Source of the DNA: Datura wrightii
Lineage: Eukaryota; Streptophyta; Magnoliopsida; Solanales; Solanaceae
Direction: 5' to 3'
Assembly: GCA_035772735.1 (NCBI GenBank)
Contig: JASDFA010000016.1
Span: 169,141,001 to 169,205,000, forward strand
Length of the DNA stretch: 64,000 nt
Both the position numbers and the translations under genes were made by a program. Within the stretch, counting starts at the first letter, position 1. Each line of letters starts with the position of its first letter. Below the pieces are notes generated by a model, which did not search any database, was not told the DNA's origin, and saw nothing but the letters and a program-made list of their open reading frames with translations. Below are positions 11,452 to 23,553 of the stretch, in pieces.

Positions 11452-13732
11452 TGTCATGAATCGAGTCTGCACCCTGGATGAGACATAGTACTTTTTGCCA
11501 TAAGTGATCTAATGCTAACCCATGATCTAACATCACACTGATAACTTAGTAAGCATATGCGGAAACTGGGCAAATACAAATATCCAAATAAAATTATTTT
11601 GGAAAATAGTAGACATAACTTAACTGAATACTACACATTTGTATCTGTAAGCGAACTACTAACCGACAAGTTTCAGGAAAAGGCCCCAGCTATCTCTAAA
11701 ATTTGACTAAATAAAGAAGTAACTAAAAAACTAGTATCATCCTCGGAAGATGAGGACTCACCAAATAAGGCTGCTGCAGAAATCGTCGGAGGGAAACTAT
11801 TGACAATGCTAAGACTGAGAACCTGTGCCTATATCATAACATAAGAAGTATGAGTCAGTACGTTGAATGTACTGAGTATGTGAGATATACAATAAGCATG
11901 GAAAATAAGCATTGAACTTAACTAACATATAATGACCAACTGGTACTGAATACAAATAAAAGCTGAGCTATAACTGATATGGTCAATAATGACCCTGACT
12001 GATGGTCATAACTGTGTCCTGGAATTGGGTAACTAAACTGAGCTAAACTAAAGTAAACTTAACTGAAACTATACTGACAAGTGAGAGAGTCTATAACCGA
12101 CATATAACCACGTGAGGTAAAAGGAGAGTCTGATTTATACACCCCATTGTAGAGAGCCCACTATACCTTGCCGAGGTATAGTGGCTGAGCTGGGTGATCA
12201 CAATTCTAGGGCCTATTGGGCTAATAACCTTTGGTGGAAATGTAGTTATGGGAACCTGGGTGTGCTGGAACTCCGATCTGCTCGGCGCTAAGTACTACTC
12301 TCACTGGATAGTCCTAACTTGGCTACTAAGCTTATAGCTCGAAGTTGGGGTCTTGGACTAAGTCAGGAATACTTATCTCGAGATAACCTGAGAGTCTGTA
12401 GGACCGAATAGATGAAAAATGGTATTTTAAGGCAGGTTAGAACTGTTTATCTGAAAGCATCATAACCGTCTAAAGATCTAACTATAACTGATACTGATGG
12501 TTGTAAGACAAGTCAGAGCTGCTTATCTGGAAGTATCGTAATTGTCTAAAGAAAAAACTGATATCTAATAACTGTAAACTAGCACTAGGAGGTATTCTGA
12601 CACCTCAAGAAAATAGACTATAGTCAAATTGATCAGCTGACATTACTGTGAGACTCTGAGGATGCTAGGTACTAATTAAGACTGAGTCTAAAAACAAGCT
12701 AACTTTCTAACATAATTGTAATAACACTAAGGTTGTAAGTGTTATAGGAATCAACAAAAATTTCATCTAGAATAACATGCAAGACTCCATTAACTGTAAA
12801 TAAAGGCTAGGGTTAAGCACACATTTCATAGAGAATGATGTCCACACAATGATAATAGATATAAACTTACAAGAATTTAATAGAAACATGATTTAAAATA
12901 AAACCCATAATTTGACTAAACACAACCCTACCTTTGAACTTCAAGCAAGGAACTGGTAGGATTTTCAGAAAGGTTTCAGGGGCAGAAGGGAAGAACAATT
13001 CCCTTGTTGAAGTTCCACATACCTAGTGAAGAATCCTTTGGAAGAAATTTGGAGAATCTTGAAAAACACTATAATCCCTAGCTTAGCTCTACACTGACTG
13101 TCTGGAACTTCTATGCTCTGGAAGATCGAGAGTTGAGAGAAAAATGAGAGGGATTAGTCGATCACCCCTTTGATTCACTCCAAAATGTTCCCAAAAAGAT
13201 GTAGTTTATGGATTAAAAAGGTGGAAAGTTACAAAAGTACCCCTAAAAGAATGTCTGGAAAAACTGTCGTCGGGATCCAACGGGTTATACAATGAGTCGG
13301 TGGTTGACACCCCGATTCCTTAGGACCAGTTGTTGGTCCTGGGCTTGAAATCTATGCTCACTAGAAATTGACCACGAAAGGGAACCACGACTCATTGGAT
13401 GGACCTTAGGGTTGTTGGTTCCTCACGTGGTCACTGACATAGTTTTAGACAAAGCTTGGTTCCCCTGCTAACAGATGACACAAAGACTCATTGGTAGAAT
13501 TAACGGGTCGTTATGTATAATCATGGTCAACACTGACTTGATCAAGGAGGGTTGCTGGCCTAGGCGATGAGTGGCTCCAAATACTCATTGGAACGGACCA
13601 CGAGTCGTTAGTCACACTTTTTGGTTCTGGGAAAGGCCTGGCAGGTTTTTGTACTAAGCAAAGACTTGACAGAATGACTCGTTACTCCTCGTAATTGGTC
13701 GTTGTTTGACTCGCTAGTAACCGAATGAAAAG
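11452..13732 (-). repeat. LTR D, minus-strand relative of family-B LTRs
   Basis: Starts TGTCATGAATCG at 11452 with no PBS beside it; the left neighbour is truncated gag. It keeps the family-B order: GATGAGGACTCACC near 11752, the CAGTAC…GTACTG inverted repeat near 11855, and a U3-like part with ACGACTC-type motifs between about 13270 and 13730. The right end is not a canonical terminus; it stops at the start of LTR E. It is probably a truncated LTR. Confidence 0.65.
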
Positions 13733-14914
13733 TGTCACGACCCGAACTCGTAAAGAACTCAAATATGAAATTTTATCCAAAACGGAGCGCAAATCAACTT
13801 TGCATTCATCAAAATATGGTTTCTTAACTTTGCACTCAAATTCCCAATTTTCCTCTGATAAATTCACAAATTAAAAATAAAAACCAACAGAAGAAATCAT
13901 GGAGAAATACCAAATTAAGGATTAGATACTTACCCCCTTGTTAAATAGAGAAGAATGCCGCAAAAATCACTCAATTCCGAACTCCAGAACTCTAAATATA
14001 CTCAAAATATCAAGTAAACATAGTTTGTGCAAAAATACACTTTTGAGGTATTTATATAGGGATGCACCAACACCACACCAACAACTTTAATTTTTACTAA
14101 AATGGCCATAACTTCATCATACGAACTCAAAATGCGATGATTCTTTTTCTTATAATTCCTAAATAATGATAAGGATGTACTCATTCAATCAAAACTCCAT
14201 TTGGTGCTCATTTTCCCATTCAAACATCATTTTTGCTCGTTCAAGAATTATTTCACCTTTTGCAATAGAAACTCGATCTTGACTTATCAAAATTGCACCA
14301 AACCTTTTAGATAACTCCCATAATTTATGCCAAGAATTTTAAAAGTCTCGAAATAATATTTTAATCTCTAAAACTAAAACTGAACCTCTAGGTTGTCATA
14401 TTTTATGCTTAAAATCATGTTAAACACACAAAACGTTCAAATCCACCTGAAACTCATCAAGAATCCTCCGGTCCCAAATCAAATATGCAATTCAATAATA
14501 AAAAATATCCCAGACCTGCTGGAATCATCAAATCACCGATATGAGGTCATTTTGATCAAAAGTAGGCCATGATCAAACTTAGATTCCTTAAAGTCATAAA
14601 TTCAACCAAGGGTTCAAATAACTCCCAAACACCTCGGGATCCATGCAAACTATCAAACTAAGTCATAAATCACCATTCAAAACTAATAGAGCTTTCAAAA
14701 TCTAGATTTAAGCTCGTTAACCTGAAATGTTGACTTTGGTTAAATTTCTCAAACTGCAAACCTTCCCAAGAAAAGAAAATCTTATCCAATCTTCATTAGA
14801 TCATCTAGAAAATTGTGTCATCCATCTCCGCATAAATAATAAAATAAAGACACGAAAAGGTTCAACCTAGGGAAATGGACCAACAATCAGAAAATAACCA
14901 TGTGGAATGTTACA
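13733..14914 (-). repeat. LTR E, 1.18-kb minus-strand LTR, solo or truncated
   Basis: TGTCACGACCC at 13733 to GGAATGTTACA at 14914, i.e. TG…CA on the minus strand, with a good minus TATA box (CCTATATAAA, 14051-14060). No PBS or PPT belongs to it. Flanking pentamers (AAAAG on the left, CTTCC on the right) do not match, so a simple solo insertion is not proved. ORFs 13682-13867 and 14002-14184 fall in it by chance. Confidence 0.65.
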
Positions 14915-15489
14915 CTTCCAGGCTTGGCTAGTAATTGTGCTTCCTGAACTTCGACATACCCGACATCATGGCAGGGAAATGGAGTTATCCTGAACGTACA
15001 CATTTTAACCATCATTTCCATCATGGAGTAACATTCATAGAGCTTAGAGTAAGGAATTATGAGCACGAATCATTCTAGAAATCTAAGCTGGGCATATACT
15101 TGATATAAGACGATCTTATGAGCTGATAAGGCAAATCTTAAGGATAGAGTCCATAGAGCTGAGCATGCGGAGAGACATGAGTTTACATACACAACGAGGG
15201 TCATGACATGAAGCTGAGATTTATGGAATCATAGAAGAAGACTGGAATGACCATCTGAAGTAGTTACTTCTCATTCTACGAATCAAAGTACAAACACACG
15301 TAAGGAGTACTTGGAACTTGAGCATAGGCATAACATGTTCACATATGGAATGAGTAGAGTATCACATAGACTAAAGTACGAAAGGACACCTGAATAAGCA
15401 TGGATTGATCTCCAATAGTTACTGATTGTGGACCTTCACAATTGAAACTCAAGGCTTGATATGGTCCTTCATCTTATAATCTCCCCCTT
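14915..15489. other. Unassigned 0.6-kb stretch between LTR E and a gag remnant
   Basis: No ORF over 60 codons, no LTR terminus and no tandem repeat seen. It may be decayed gag/pol of the element whose leader follows, or part of LTR D displaced by LTR E. I cannot decide from the sequence. Confidence 0.4.
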
Positions 15490-15919
15490 AGCTTAAAGGT
15501 CATCATTTTGAGGATTGGATCCCATCATAAGGCTAGGCAGAAATTGATATCCTTGACTTCCCGTTCGCCTCTAAGACTATCATGGAAGGGTTCATACTTC
15601 TCTTGTCGTACTCCCCCACTCTTTTTGTTCCTTACATCAAGTTCACAAATTCTTTTGCCTTAGCTTCTCTTAACCCCTGCAGGGAGAAATACTTCAAGAG
15701 CGCCTCTTATTCCATTGGCTGGCATTATGCTTTGGAGTGTGAATACACGAGTTAGAAGGATAGAAAGATATTTTGTTGCATGACATAGATCATGAAAGAA
15801 GGGAAATTTCCTAAAACATTTCGTAGCCCCTTTCTCATAAGTGTGGCGCGCTTGATGCCCATGAAAAAGACTCTACTTAATGAGGCTTTTAGACACCCTA
15901 GGACACTTCAAAACCTAAT
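15490..15919 (-). pseudogene. Gag fragment and leader of a second family-B element
   Basis: On the minus strand 15560-15700 reads as a broken Gag segment of the type AKAKEFVNL…G…VGEYDK, which fits the chromovirus capsid pattern 'EF-x-LKQG-x-MSV-x-EY'. From about 15740 to 15919 the leader aligns with 33300-33483. It lies to the left of LTR B2, so in the minus direction it follows that LTR. Confidence 0.65.
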
Positions 15920-15931
15920 GCTCTGATACCA
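15920..15931 (-). other. Primer-binding site (tRNA-iMet) left of LTR B2
   Basis: Perfect TGGTATCAGAGC on the minus strand, four bases from the LTR end at 15936. Confidence 0.92.
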
Positions 15932-16384
15932 AGTTTGTCATGACCCAAACATAGGCCCGGATCGAGACATGGGACAAGGAGCCCTGAGAGACTTCAAGTC
16001 AACCCATAGCATGAACATACATCTAACTCAATCAAATAAAGCAGAAGAATTAATCATAATAACATAGAAGAAATCTAGCATAACATATCATCCAAAAATA
16101 CACGAGTCTGAAGCTGAATACAATCTATTGTCTGAAAAGCCTTTAAGTCTAATGAGTTGATGGGACAAGACCCCAACTAACTCTCTAAGTCTGAAATAGA
16201 AAATACGCCAACATAACTGAAACTCACCAACAGAGACTTATGCTAGCTCTGAAAGCTGACTAGTGGTGGGGATGAGTCTAATAATCGGAGCCTATATCAT
16301 GAAACGATACAACATAGAGTATGCAGTTAGTATGTGGAATGTTTCGAGTGTGCAAGGTAAGTAAAACTGCTTAAATAAGTAAAA

Positions 16385-16560
16385 TCATTTAAAATAATGC
16401 ATAATAAAAAACATTATCAAATCAAGAATCTGAGAGTAGGACTTGCATGCTATTTCCTGAAATCATGATCTGATTTTTAAAATTATGCATAATATAAAAC
16501 ATAATCAAATCAAGAATCTGAGAGTAGGGCTTGCATGCTATTTCTTGAAATCATGATCTG
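16385..16560 (-). repeat. 88-bp tandem duplication in LTR B2
   Basis: ATCAAGAATCTGAGAGTAGG recurs at 16421 and 16509, 88 bp apart, with matching flanks. The other family-B LTRs here have a single copy, so the duplication is private to this LTR or its lineage. Confidence 0.8.
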
Positions 16561-16650
16561 AACATAACATAACATCATAACCGAATTGAATGACCCAAAG
16601 CTGAAATCTGATAATAATAAGTAAAACTGAACATTTGGTCAAACCCGCTT

Positions 16651-16687
<37 letters not shown>
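16651..16687. repeat. (TA)n(CA)n microsatellite
   Basis: An uninterrupted TA run passes directly into a CA run inside LTR B2. A second TA run lies at about 16909-16926. Confidence 0.93.
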
Positions 16688-18595
16688 TCATGAATGATAA
16701 ACATGCATAATTGAAATCATGAGGAACAATGGGAGACTCGCCATATAACTGACATAGCATGATAGATCTTACATGGTCCCAACTATCAGACTGAAGTGTG
16801 TAGAGTCGTCCGAGGCCTTGCCAAGGCTAGGGATAAAACCATAATATCGATATCAAGCTCAAGGCCCAATAAGAGAAGGGGATAGCTCACAAGGGAGGTA
16901 CTAAAGTGTATATATATATATATATAATATGTAAACCTACGTTGGTGCGTAGTTTTGAGGCATAGGGTTGATCAATCCTTAGCCCACTCGGTGCAAGAAA
17001 CTACTCCCAAAACATGCATATGCTCTATATCGTTTTTCAACGAAGCTGACCATCATTTGTCAATGAAGCTGACTATCATCTATTGAAGAAGATGAATAAT
17101 CAAATACATATCAAATTTCAAATTATATATGAGGAGCTTTTGCTCAAACCATACCAAAATCTGAACATAAAAGGTGGTCATAACTCCAAAACCATGTGGT
17201 AAGCTTAATCGTGAAATCATAAATCATACTTGAACATATGGGCATTGCCCAATACTTTAACATGCTTGAAAATACTTGATTCACTTGAAAAAATGATTAT
17301 AAACATGGGTAACTTTAAAACATGCTTTTTATCAATAATATCTCATCATACTTGAACATTCATCATAAATCTCAATTTGCATGCACTTAATTTAGATGGG
17401 CATTTTACTTTATATAGCTTGACAACATAATTATATTTGAAAATAATGTAAAAACTACCCATGAATCATAATTCAATAATAGAAACATATTTAGATCATA
17501 CCCATGAAGAAAATTAGGAATTTCATGCATTGGATTAAAACCCCATAGAATCAACATAGGAATTTTCATGATTTAGAGAGGGATTGGGCATGGGTGTGAA
17601 CGAATTCAACCATTCATAACCCTACATACCTAGGTTTATAATCCCTTGACTTTACATGAAGAGTCCAAGAAGATTTGAAGAGGTTGAAGAAGAACCCTAG
17701 CTTCTTTCTTGAGAGAAAATCCAACTGTTGATCTTTTGGAGAGGGTGAGGATTTAGGCTAGGTTAATCCCTTTAATATGACCTTAAGAAATTCCAAAACG
17801 ACGTCATTTAGGATATAGAAGCATAGATGTTTACCAAAATACCCACAAACTGCCTAAAAAAGACTTGGAACTAGCAGTTCCAACGACCAATAGGATGAGT
17901 CGTTGGTTGCTACAACGGCATGTTCTGACGTTCGTTGTTGCCTGCTGCTACTTCATTAAACTGGTCATAATTTTATACCTTCGAACTTCGATTGATGCAA
18001 TGTTGGATGCGTTGGAAAGAATATTTCAAGGGCTTCTATTTGAGATGCTGAATCATCCAAAAATATTTTGTAAAGTGGGGGCTATGCTCAATTGAATTTG
18101 ACCCTTGTAAGACCCTTGCTAGATTTTCAACAAATTGGCAGAAGCAATGACCCATCCAACAGACTGGGGTAACAAACAATGGACTGTTGGTATGGCCGTT
18201 GGTTTCCCATATTATTCCTTCAAAATTCTATGAGTATGTTTAAACGACCACAAACAACGATCCGTTCAATCAAGCCACAGTCTGTACAATCCCCTCGTGG
18301 GTTCTGGGAAAATTTCTTATAGCTCTTTGGACATGAAAGAACGAGCACTTCCAAAGACCCATTGGACCCTACAACGAACCTTATTGAGGTTCTTTGTTTA
18401 GTTCTCGTATTGTTTTCTTTCTATTTTCTGTTGTAAGCCTCGGGTCTGAGCTAGGGAACTTTTCGGCTATTACATTAAGTTTGCAGATAAAACAATGAAT
18501 CATACAATGGTTTGTTGGTGCTAATAATGACTTGTTGTCTAAGTCATCCTGAGATAACATTTTTCTAGTTCTTTCTGGTTTTCGGGGTGTTAAGA

Positions 18596-18640
18596 TATCT
18601 CCTCATTGGGATCATTCATCCTCGAATGAAGGCTAAACTG
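18596..18640 (-). other. Polypurine tract region of element 2
   Basis: On the minus strand the conserved CATTCGAGGATGAATGATCC precedes a purine-rich run that abuts LTR B2, the same layout as at 28408, 37530 and 3099. Confidence 0.7.
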
Positions 18641-18860
18641 CTGGAGAACTGGAAAAAGAGCTGCAATTCTCAGACTGAGACTATAAACTGATTTCTGAAG
18701 GAGTGACTGACTCCGAACTGGAATAGTCATACTAACTGAATTAACACAACTATAGTGCATATTGAAAAAATATGAATAGAGCTAGTGAGTACAAACTCAA
18801 TAGAGTATTGAGGAGAAATTTAATACGTGATGCTGAAACTGAACTGGAAGGGAGTAAATA
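18641..18860 (-). other. Spacer between pol end and PPT, element 2
   Basis: Stop-rich. It corresponds to the 3' untranslated part of the polyprotein in the family. No other signal seen. Confidence 0.5.
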
Positions 18861-20330
18861 GGGATATTTAGCCATCATGTCTGCTTCTACCCCCATGTGG
18901 CTCCCTCAACTAGCTGGTTCCTCCACAATACTTTTACTGAAGCAACTTCCTTTTTTCTCATCTTATGAACCTGACGGTTTAGGATCTAAACTGGGACTTC
19001 TTCATAAGAGATAGTATCCTTCAGTCCCACACTGTCTAGTGGCACAACTGAGGTCGGATCACCGATGCACTTCTTTAATAATGACACATGGAAGACTGGG
19101 TGCAAAGATGCTAACTCCGAAGGTAATTCTAACTCAAAGGACACATTGCCAATAACTTAAAATTCTATAGGGTCCTACACACCTCGAGATGATTTTCCCT
19201 TTCTTTCCAGCATCATCACCCCTTTCATGGGTGAAATTCTCCGATAAACCTAATCATCAAAAATTCTATCTCTTTTCTCCTCCTCATATCAGCATATGAT
19301 TTATGTAGGCTCTAAGCTGTTTTCAACCTTTCTTTGATGAGTTGAACTTTTGGCATAGCTTCATGAACTGAGTCTGGTCCTATCAAAGTGGGTTCACAAA
19401 CCTCAAATCACCCTATTAGAGACCTACACCTTCTATCATATAACGCCTTAAACGGAGCCATCTGAATATTGGGGTTGTAGCTGTTGTTGTATGCACACTC
19501 GATGAGAGGTAGGTGATCATCCCAACTTCCCTTGAAGTCGATCACATAATCTCTCAGCATATCTTCTATGGTTTGAATAGTCCTCTCAGCTTGACCGTCT
19601 GTCTGAATATGAAAAGCTATGTTGAGCTTAACTTGAGTGTCGAGTCGTTTCTTAAATGACTTTCAGAAATACGAGGTGAACTGTGTATCTCTACCCAAAA
19701 TTATGGACAAGGGAACCCCATGCACTTTGACTAACTCTTGGATGTATAGCGTAGCATAATCCTCAACTGATTCTATAGTTTTAACTGGGAGGAAATATGC
19801 TAACTTGGTATCGATCTACTATCACACAAATTGAATCATGCTGCCGATGAGTACCAAGTAGACTTGTAATGAAGTCCATATTCACTTCTTCCCACTTCCA
19901 CATGGATATGCTAATATCTTGAGTCATACCTCGGGGTCTCTGATGTTCAACTCTAACCTGTTGGAAGCTCAGGGACTTACTCATAAATTCTACAATATCC
20001 CTTTTCATATCGTTCTACCAATAGATTTCTCGTAGGTCATGATACATATTAGTGGCACCGAGTGGATAGAATATCTGGAGTTGTGTGCTTCTGCCAGTGT
20101 TTGTTTCCTTAAGTCATCTACGTCCAAAACACAAAGTCTTCCCTGGTAATGAGGCACATCATCTCCCCCTTTGGAGAAGGCCTCCACCTCCTTTCTTAGA
20201 ACTGCTTCTTTCAACTTAAGCTGTATGGTATCTTCGTCCTACTTTGACATAACCTCAACAACTAACGAGGATTCTGACCCACTCTACAGTACTACTCTGC
20301 CCTTAGCTGAATCCACCAACTACACTCCCA
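18861..20330 (-). pseudogene. Integrase with C-terminal chromodomain, element 2 (broken)
   Basis: Read right to left: zinc-binding N-domain (ORF 20005-20214, with RLCVLDVDDLR and the H…H part), the CxxC side of the zinc site (about 19950), the start of the catalytic core (VNMDFITSLLGTHRQHDSICV, ORF 19781-20008), then frameshifted core, C-domain (about 19080-19250) and chromodomain ending ATWEAEADM-like at 18870-18900. The expected CxxC is SLSF, so both zinc-binding Cys are lost, and several stops separate the parts. In the family this enzyme inserts the cDNA, and the chromodomain marks Tekay/Del-type chromoviruses. Inactive here. Confidence 0.85.
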
Positions 20331-20369
20331 ACCAATCTAACCTGTGAATATCTTTTGCTGGCTCTTTTC

Positions 20370-20768
20370 TCACTCTTCAACATGAGCAACGCTCCCCACG
20401 GACATCCTGCTCAGGGCATCTGCTAACACATTTTCCTTACCCAGGTGGTACAACACACTCATGTTGTAATCCTTCAATAACTCCAACCACCTTCTCTGAT
20501 GAAGGTTCAAATCCTTCTGACTGAACACGTATTGAAAGCTCTTGTGATCGGTGAAAATATTCACGTGAACTCCATAAAGGTAATTTATCCATATTTTCAA
20601 AGCAAACACTGCTGCTACCAATTCTAGATCATGAGTTGGATAGTTCTTCTCATGAACCTTGAGTTGTCTAGAGGAATAAGCTATCACCTTACCCAGCTGC
20701 ATCAGAATGCAACTGAGGCCAACTCGAGAAGCATCACAATATACAACGAACCCATCTTTTCCATTTGG
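20370..20768 (-). pseudogene. RNase H domain, element 2
   Basis: Open stretch 20370-20702 with family hallmarks VIAYSSRQLK, NYPTHDLELVAAVFALKIW, FTDHKSFQYVFSQK and HLGKENVLADALSRM, the usual end of Ty3/gypsy RNase H. The active-site Glu (in DLELVA) and Asp (FTDHKS, ADALSR) are visible. It degrades the RNA strand after reverse transcription. Downstream come the linker and integrase; upstream it joins the RT at a stop/frameshift near 20768. It is the best preserved domain of this element. Confidence 0.88.
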
Positions 20769-21605
20769 TTAGGTTAAAACTAGAGTTGTAGTGAGTCGAG
20801 TCTTCAATTCTTGGAAACTCTTTTCATATGCATCTGACCACTGAAACTTCACCTTTTTCTTAGTTAGCTTAGTTAGGGGAGACACAATAGAAGAAAACCC
20901 TTCTACAAACCGTCTATAATAACTGGCTAGACCTAGGAAACTCCTGATATCTGTTGGAGAAGTGGGTCTTGGATAGTCTTTCACTGCTGCTATCTTTTGA
21001 GGATCTACCTGAATACTCTCACTTGAAACCACGTAACTAAGGAAGGCCACGAACTTCAGAAAAAATTCACATTTGCTGAATTTAGCAAATAGCTGGTGGT
21101 CTCTGAGAGTTTGCAACACTATCCTTAGATGGTTAGCATGCTCCTCCTAATCTGCAGTATACCAAAATGTCTTCTATGAACACAATGACGAACATGTCTA
21201 GATATTGTTTTAATACCTTGTTCATCAGGTTCATAAAAGCTGTCGGGGAATTAGTTAGTCCAAAGGATATAACAATAAATTCATATACCAAGTTTTGAAG
21301 GTTGTTTTTGGTATGTCCCATTCCTTTGCCCTAAGCTGATGATTTGCTGACCTGAGATCTACCTTGGAGAAATAAATAGCTCCTTGAAGTTGATCGAACA
21401 AATCATCAATCCTGGGTAGGGGATACCCGTTCTTGACTGTAACTTTGTTCAGTTGACGGTAGTCGATATACATTCTGAGAGTACCATCTTTCTTCCATAT
21501 GAACAACACTAGAGCACCCCATGGAGAGATGTTGGGCCGGATGAAACCCTTATCTAGAAGGTATTTCAATTGTTCCTTCAACTCCTTAAGCTTATCTGGA
21601 GCCAT
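20769..21605 (-). pseudogene. Reverse transcriptase, element 2 (two frameshifts, altered YxDD)
   Basis: Three overlapping open pieces: 21255-21605 (fingers/palm: LKYLLDKGFIRPN, SPWGALVLF, DYRQLNKVTVKN, PLPRIDDLFDQLQ, FSKVDLRSA), 21133-21321 (palm: SFGLTNSPTAFMNLMN, FVIVFIEDILVY) and 20769-21119 (thumb/connection: FAKFSKCEFF, YYRRFVEGFSSI). The catalytic pair reads E-D instead of D-D at about 21172, while the first catalytic Asp (VDL) is kept. Frames change near 21320 and 21125. It copies RNA to cDNA in the family. Defective here. Confidence 0.9.
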
Positions 21606-22200
21606 TCAGTAAGGGCGAATAGAGATGGGCTCAGTGAATGGAAGAAGGTCTATGCCGAAGTCTATTTTCCACTTGGGAGGGACTCCGAAAAGATCATCAG
21701 GAAACACATCAGGGAATTCACTATCAAATGAAACTGAATGAATTGTTGGTGTCTCAGAGCTAGAATTTTTGACCCAAACTAGGTGATAGATACACCCTTT
21801 GAAAATGAGCTTCCTTGCCTTAAGGTAGGAAACAAATTGACCCTTAGGCACTAAAACACTACCCATCCATTCTAAGACTGGTTCATTGGGAAATTGAAAA
21901 CTAACGGCTCTAGTTCTGTAGTCAACGATGGCATAACTAGAATGTAACCAATCCATGCAATGAAGGAGGTCGAAATCGACCATTTCTAGCTCTACTAGAT
22001 CAACTAGAATTACTTTAGTTAACACTAAGACTGAGAATGGTCCCACGAGGACTTCTCAACTGATTTCAAACTTAAAAACTATATAAGGAGTCATGAATGA
22101 TAGTATGGCTCCAAGATCTAGTAGGGAATACACATCTAGATGGAAAAGACGTAACATACCTGATGCCACATCAGGTGAGCTCTCCTGATCCTGACGAGAG
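21606..22200 (-). pseudogene. Protease-like region and linker to RT, element 2
   Basis: ORF 21606-22046 carries DFDLLHCMDWLHSSYAIVDY, the C-terminal signature of the chromovirus aspartic protease (family DFDVILGMDWL), then the linker with PDVFPDDLFGVPPKWKIDFGIDLLP that leads into RT. The active-site D-S/T-G part would lie at about 22100-22200, in broken frames. The first Gly of the LGMDWL motif is lost (LHCMDWL). The domain cleaves Gag-Pol in the family. Confidence 0.82.
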
Positions 22201-23448
22201 CACAAAGAGTAAAAATGATTTTGGCGTTGGCCGCCATCTGTACCTGAAGTATTACCCTACTGAGTTGGATGGCCTGCTCAGGCTGCTGAAGTGATAGACC
22301 GAGTTCTCCCCCATCCTGCCTATGGACACTCCTTTAATCTGTGACCTAATTTCCCACATTCGAAGAAACCCTCTTTGCCCATGCGGAATTCACCTGGATG
22401 GTTCTTGCCACACTTAGGACAAGCTGGGTAACGGTTGCCGGAAATGTGACTCTGGAACTAGGAACCTGATACTCCACCCTACGGTCCTTACAGGATCGAA
22501 AGGAAGGAGAACTTACTAATGTGGGTGTTGGAGCCCTTTGCTGCTACTGTTGTGGGTGATACTGCCGCTGGACCTCTGGTGGCCATAATCCGACTAGCCG
22601 GTTCTAGCCCTCTTATTCTCCCACTCCATATCCTTTAACTTTTCTACCTTAATCTGCTGGGCATGAATGAGGAGGCTGGAGAGGTCAATGTTCTTGATGA
22701 TCATCGCAATTTTTCACTTCTAAAGTACCAAGTCTAACACTCCATTGACGAATTTGGGCATGAGATCCCTTGGCTCGACTACCATCTCTAGAGCATATCT
22801 CGACAATTGAGTGAACTCCAACGCATACTCCTCTATTGTTCTGTTACCATTTCTTAGATTCATGAATTCAGCAATCTTGGCCTCCCTAAATTCTCGAGGA
22901 AAGAATTTGTCCAGAAAGGCAGTCGTGAACTCATCCCACTCTACTGACCCTGCTTTTGTTGGCCTCCCTTCCTTCCACTAGTTGTACCAAATACGAGCCA
23001 CCCCTTTCAACTGGTAGGCAGCCAGATCATCACTCTCTATGAAATTAACACCCATAATCAGGGTGTTCTTCCGTACCTCATCCACAAACTCCTCAGAGTC
23101 CTCTCCTACCTTGGATCCATAGAAAACTGGAGGGTTTATTCGGGTGAAGTCCAAAACCCTAGCAGCCATTGCAGAGTCGTTTTCATTCACTAGAACCACC
23201 TGCTGGTTCACTTGGTTGGTCACAGTCTGCACCAACAGCTGGATCGCTGCCCAAAATTCTACCTAGGACACTTGGTCGACCTGAGGGGCTGTTGTTGCTG
23301 GTGGGGCAGCCATCCCTTTTTCCATTTCCTCGTCTTGGAGACATATTTTCACTGAAATGAATAGAGCACGATTTAGGAGGACATTTCTGGGATTAAATTT
23401 CAATGCAGGAGAAGGAGTATGAACAAAAGGGAGTTTTCCTAATAACAT
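22201..23448 (-). pseudogene. Gag, element 2, with zinc-knuckle remnant
   Basis: From the right: a poorly conserved N-terminus (ORF 23263-23448, APPATTAPQVDQVS), then the matrix/capsid start (ORF 22978-23235: ARVLDFTRINPPVFYGSKVGEDSEEFVDEV), where stops break the capsid. At about 22345-22440 lies a zinc-knuckle region of the form CPKCGKNHPGE followed by FFECGKLGHR. The third Cys position of the first knuckle is Phe. The capsid phrase YALEFTQLSRYALEMV-like is readable around 22770-22830. Binds and packages RNA in the family. Confidence 0.8.
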
Positions 23449-23553
23449 CTTTTAGCTTTCCCTATCATAAGTGTGACATGCTTCACACCCATGAAAAGGA
23501 ATCCACTTGACATGGCTTTCAGTCATCCTAGGATACTTTAAACCTAGTGCTCT
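23449..23553 (-). other. Leader of element 2, cut inside its PBS
   Basis: Aligns with the leaders at 15780-15919 and 33341-33483 up to GCTCT, the last five bases of the PBS (in plus orientation). Element 4 begins at the next base. The rest of the PBS and the 5' LTR of element 2 are predicted to lie beyond the right edge of the window. Confidence 0.8.

Larger units (their letters stand above)
15936..18595 (-). repeat. LTR B2 (2660 bp), 3' LTR of element 2
   Basis: TGTCATGACCC at 15936 to GGTGTTAAGA at 18595 (the expected …ACA has a C-to-G change). A PPT lies on its right and a PBS with leader on its left, so it serves as 3' LTR for element 2 and as 5' LTR for a truncated second element. It holds an 88-bp duplication, an AT/AC microsatellite and the R-region inverted repeats. 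ORF 17865-18095 (+) is chance. Confidence 0.87.

Noticed and set aside
16575..16760. Minus ORF with a CV/YI repeat tract
   Set aside because: Direct translation of the AC/AT microsatellite in LTR B2.
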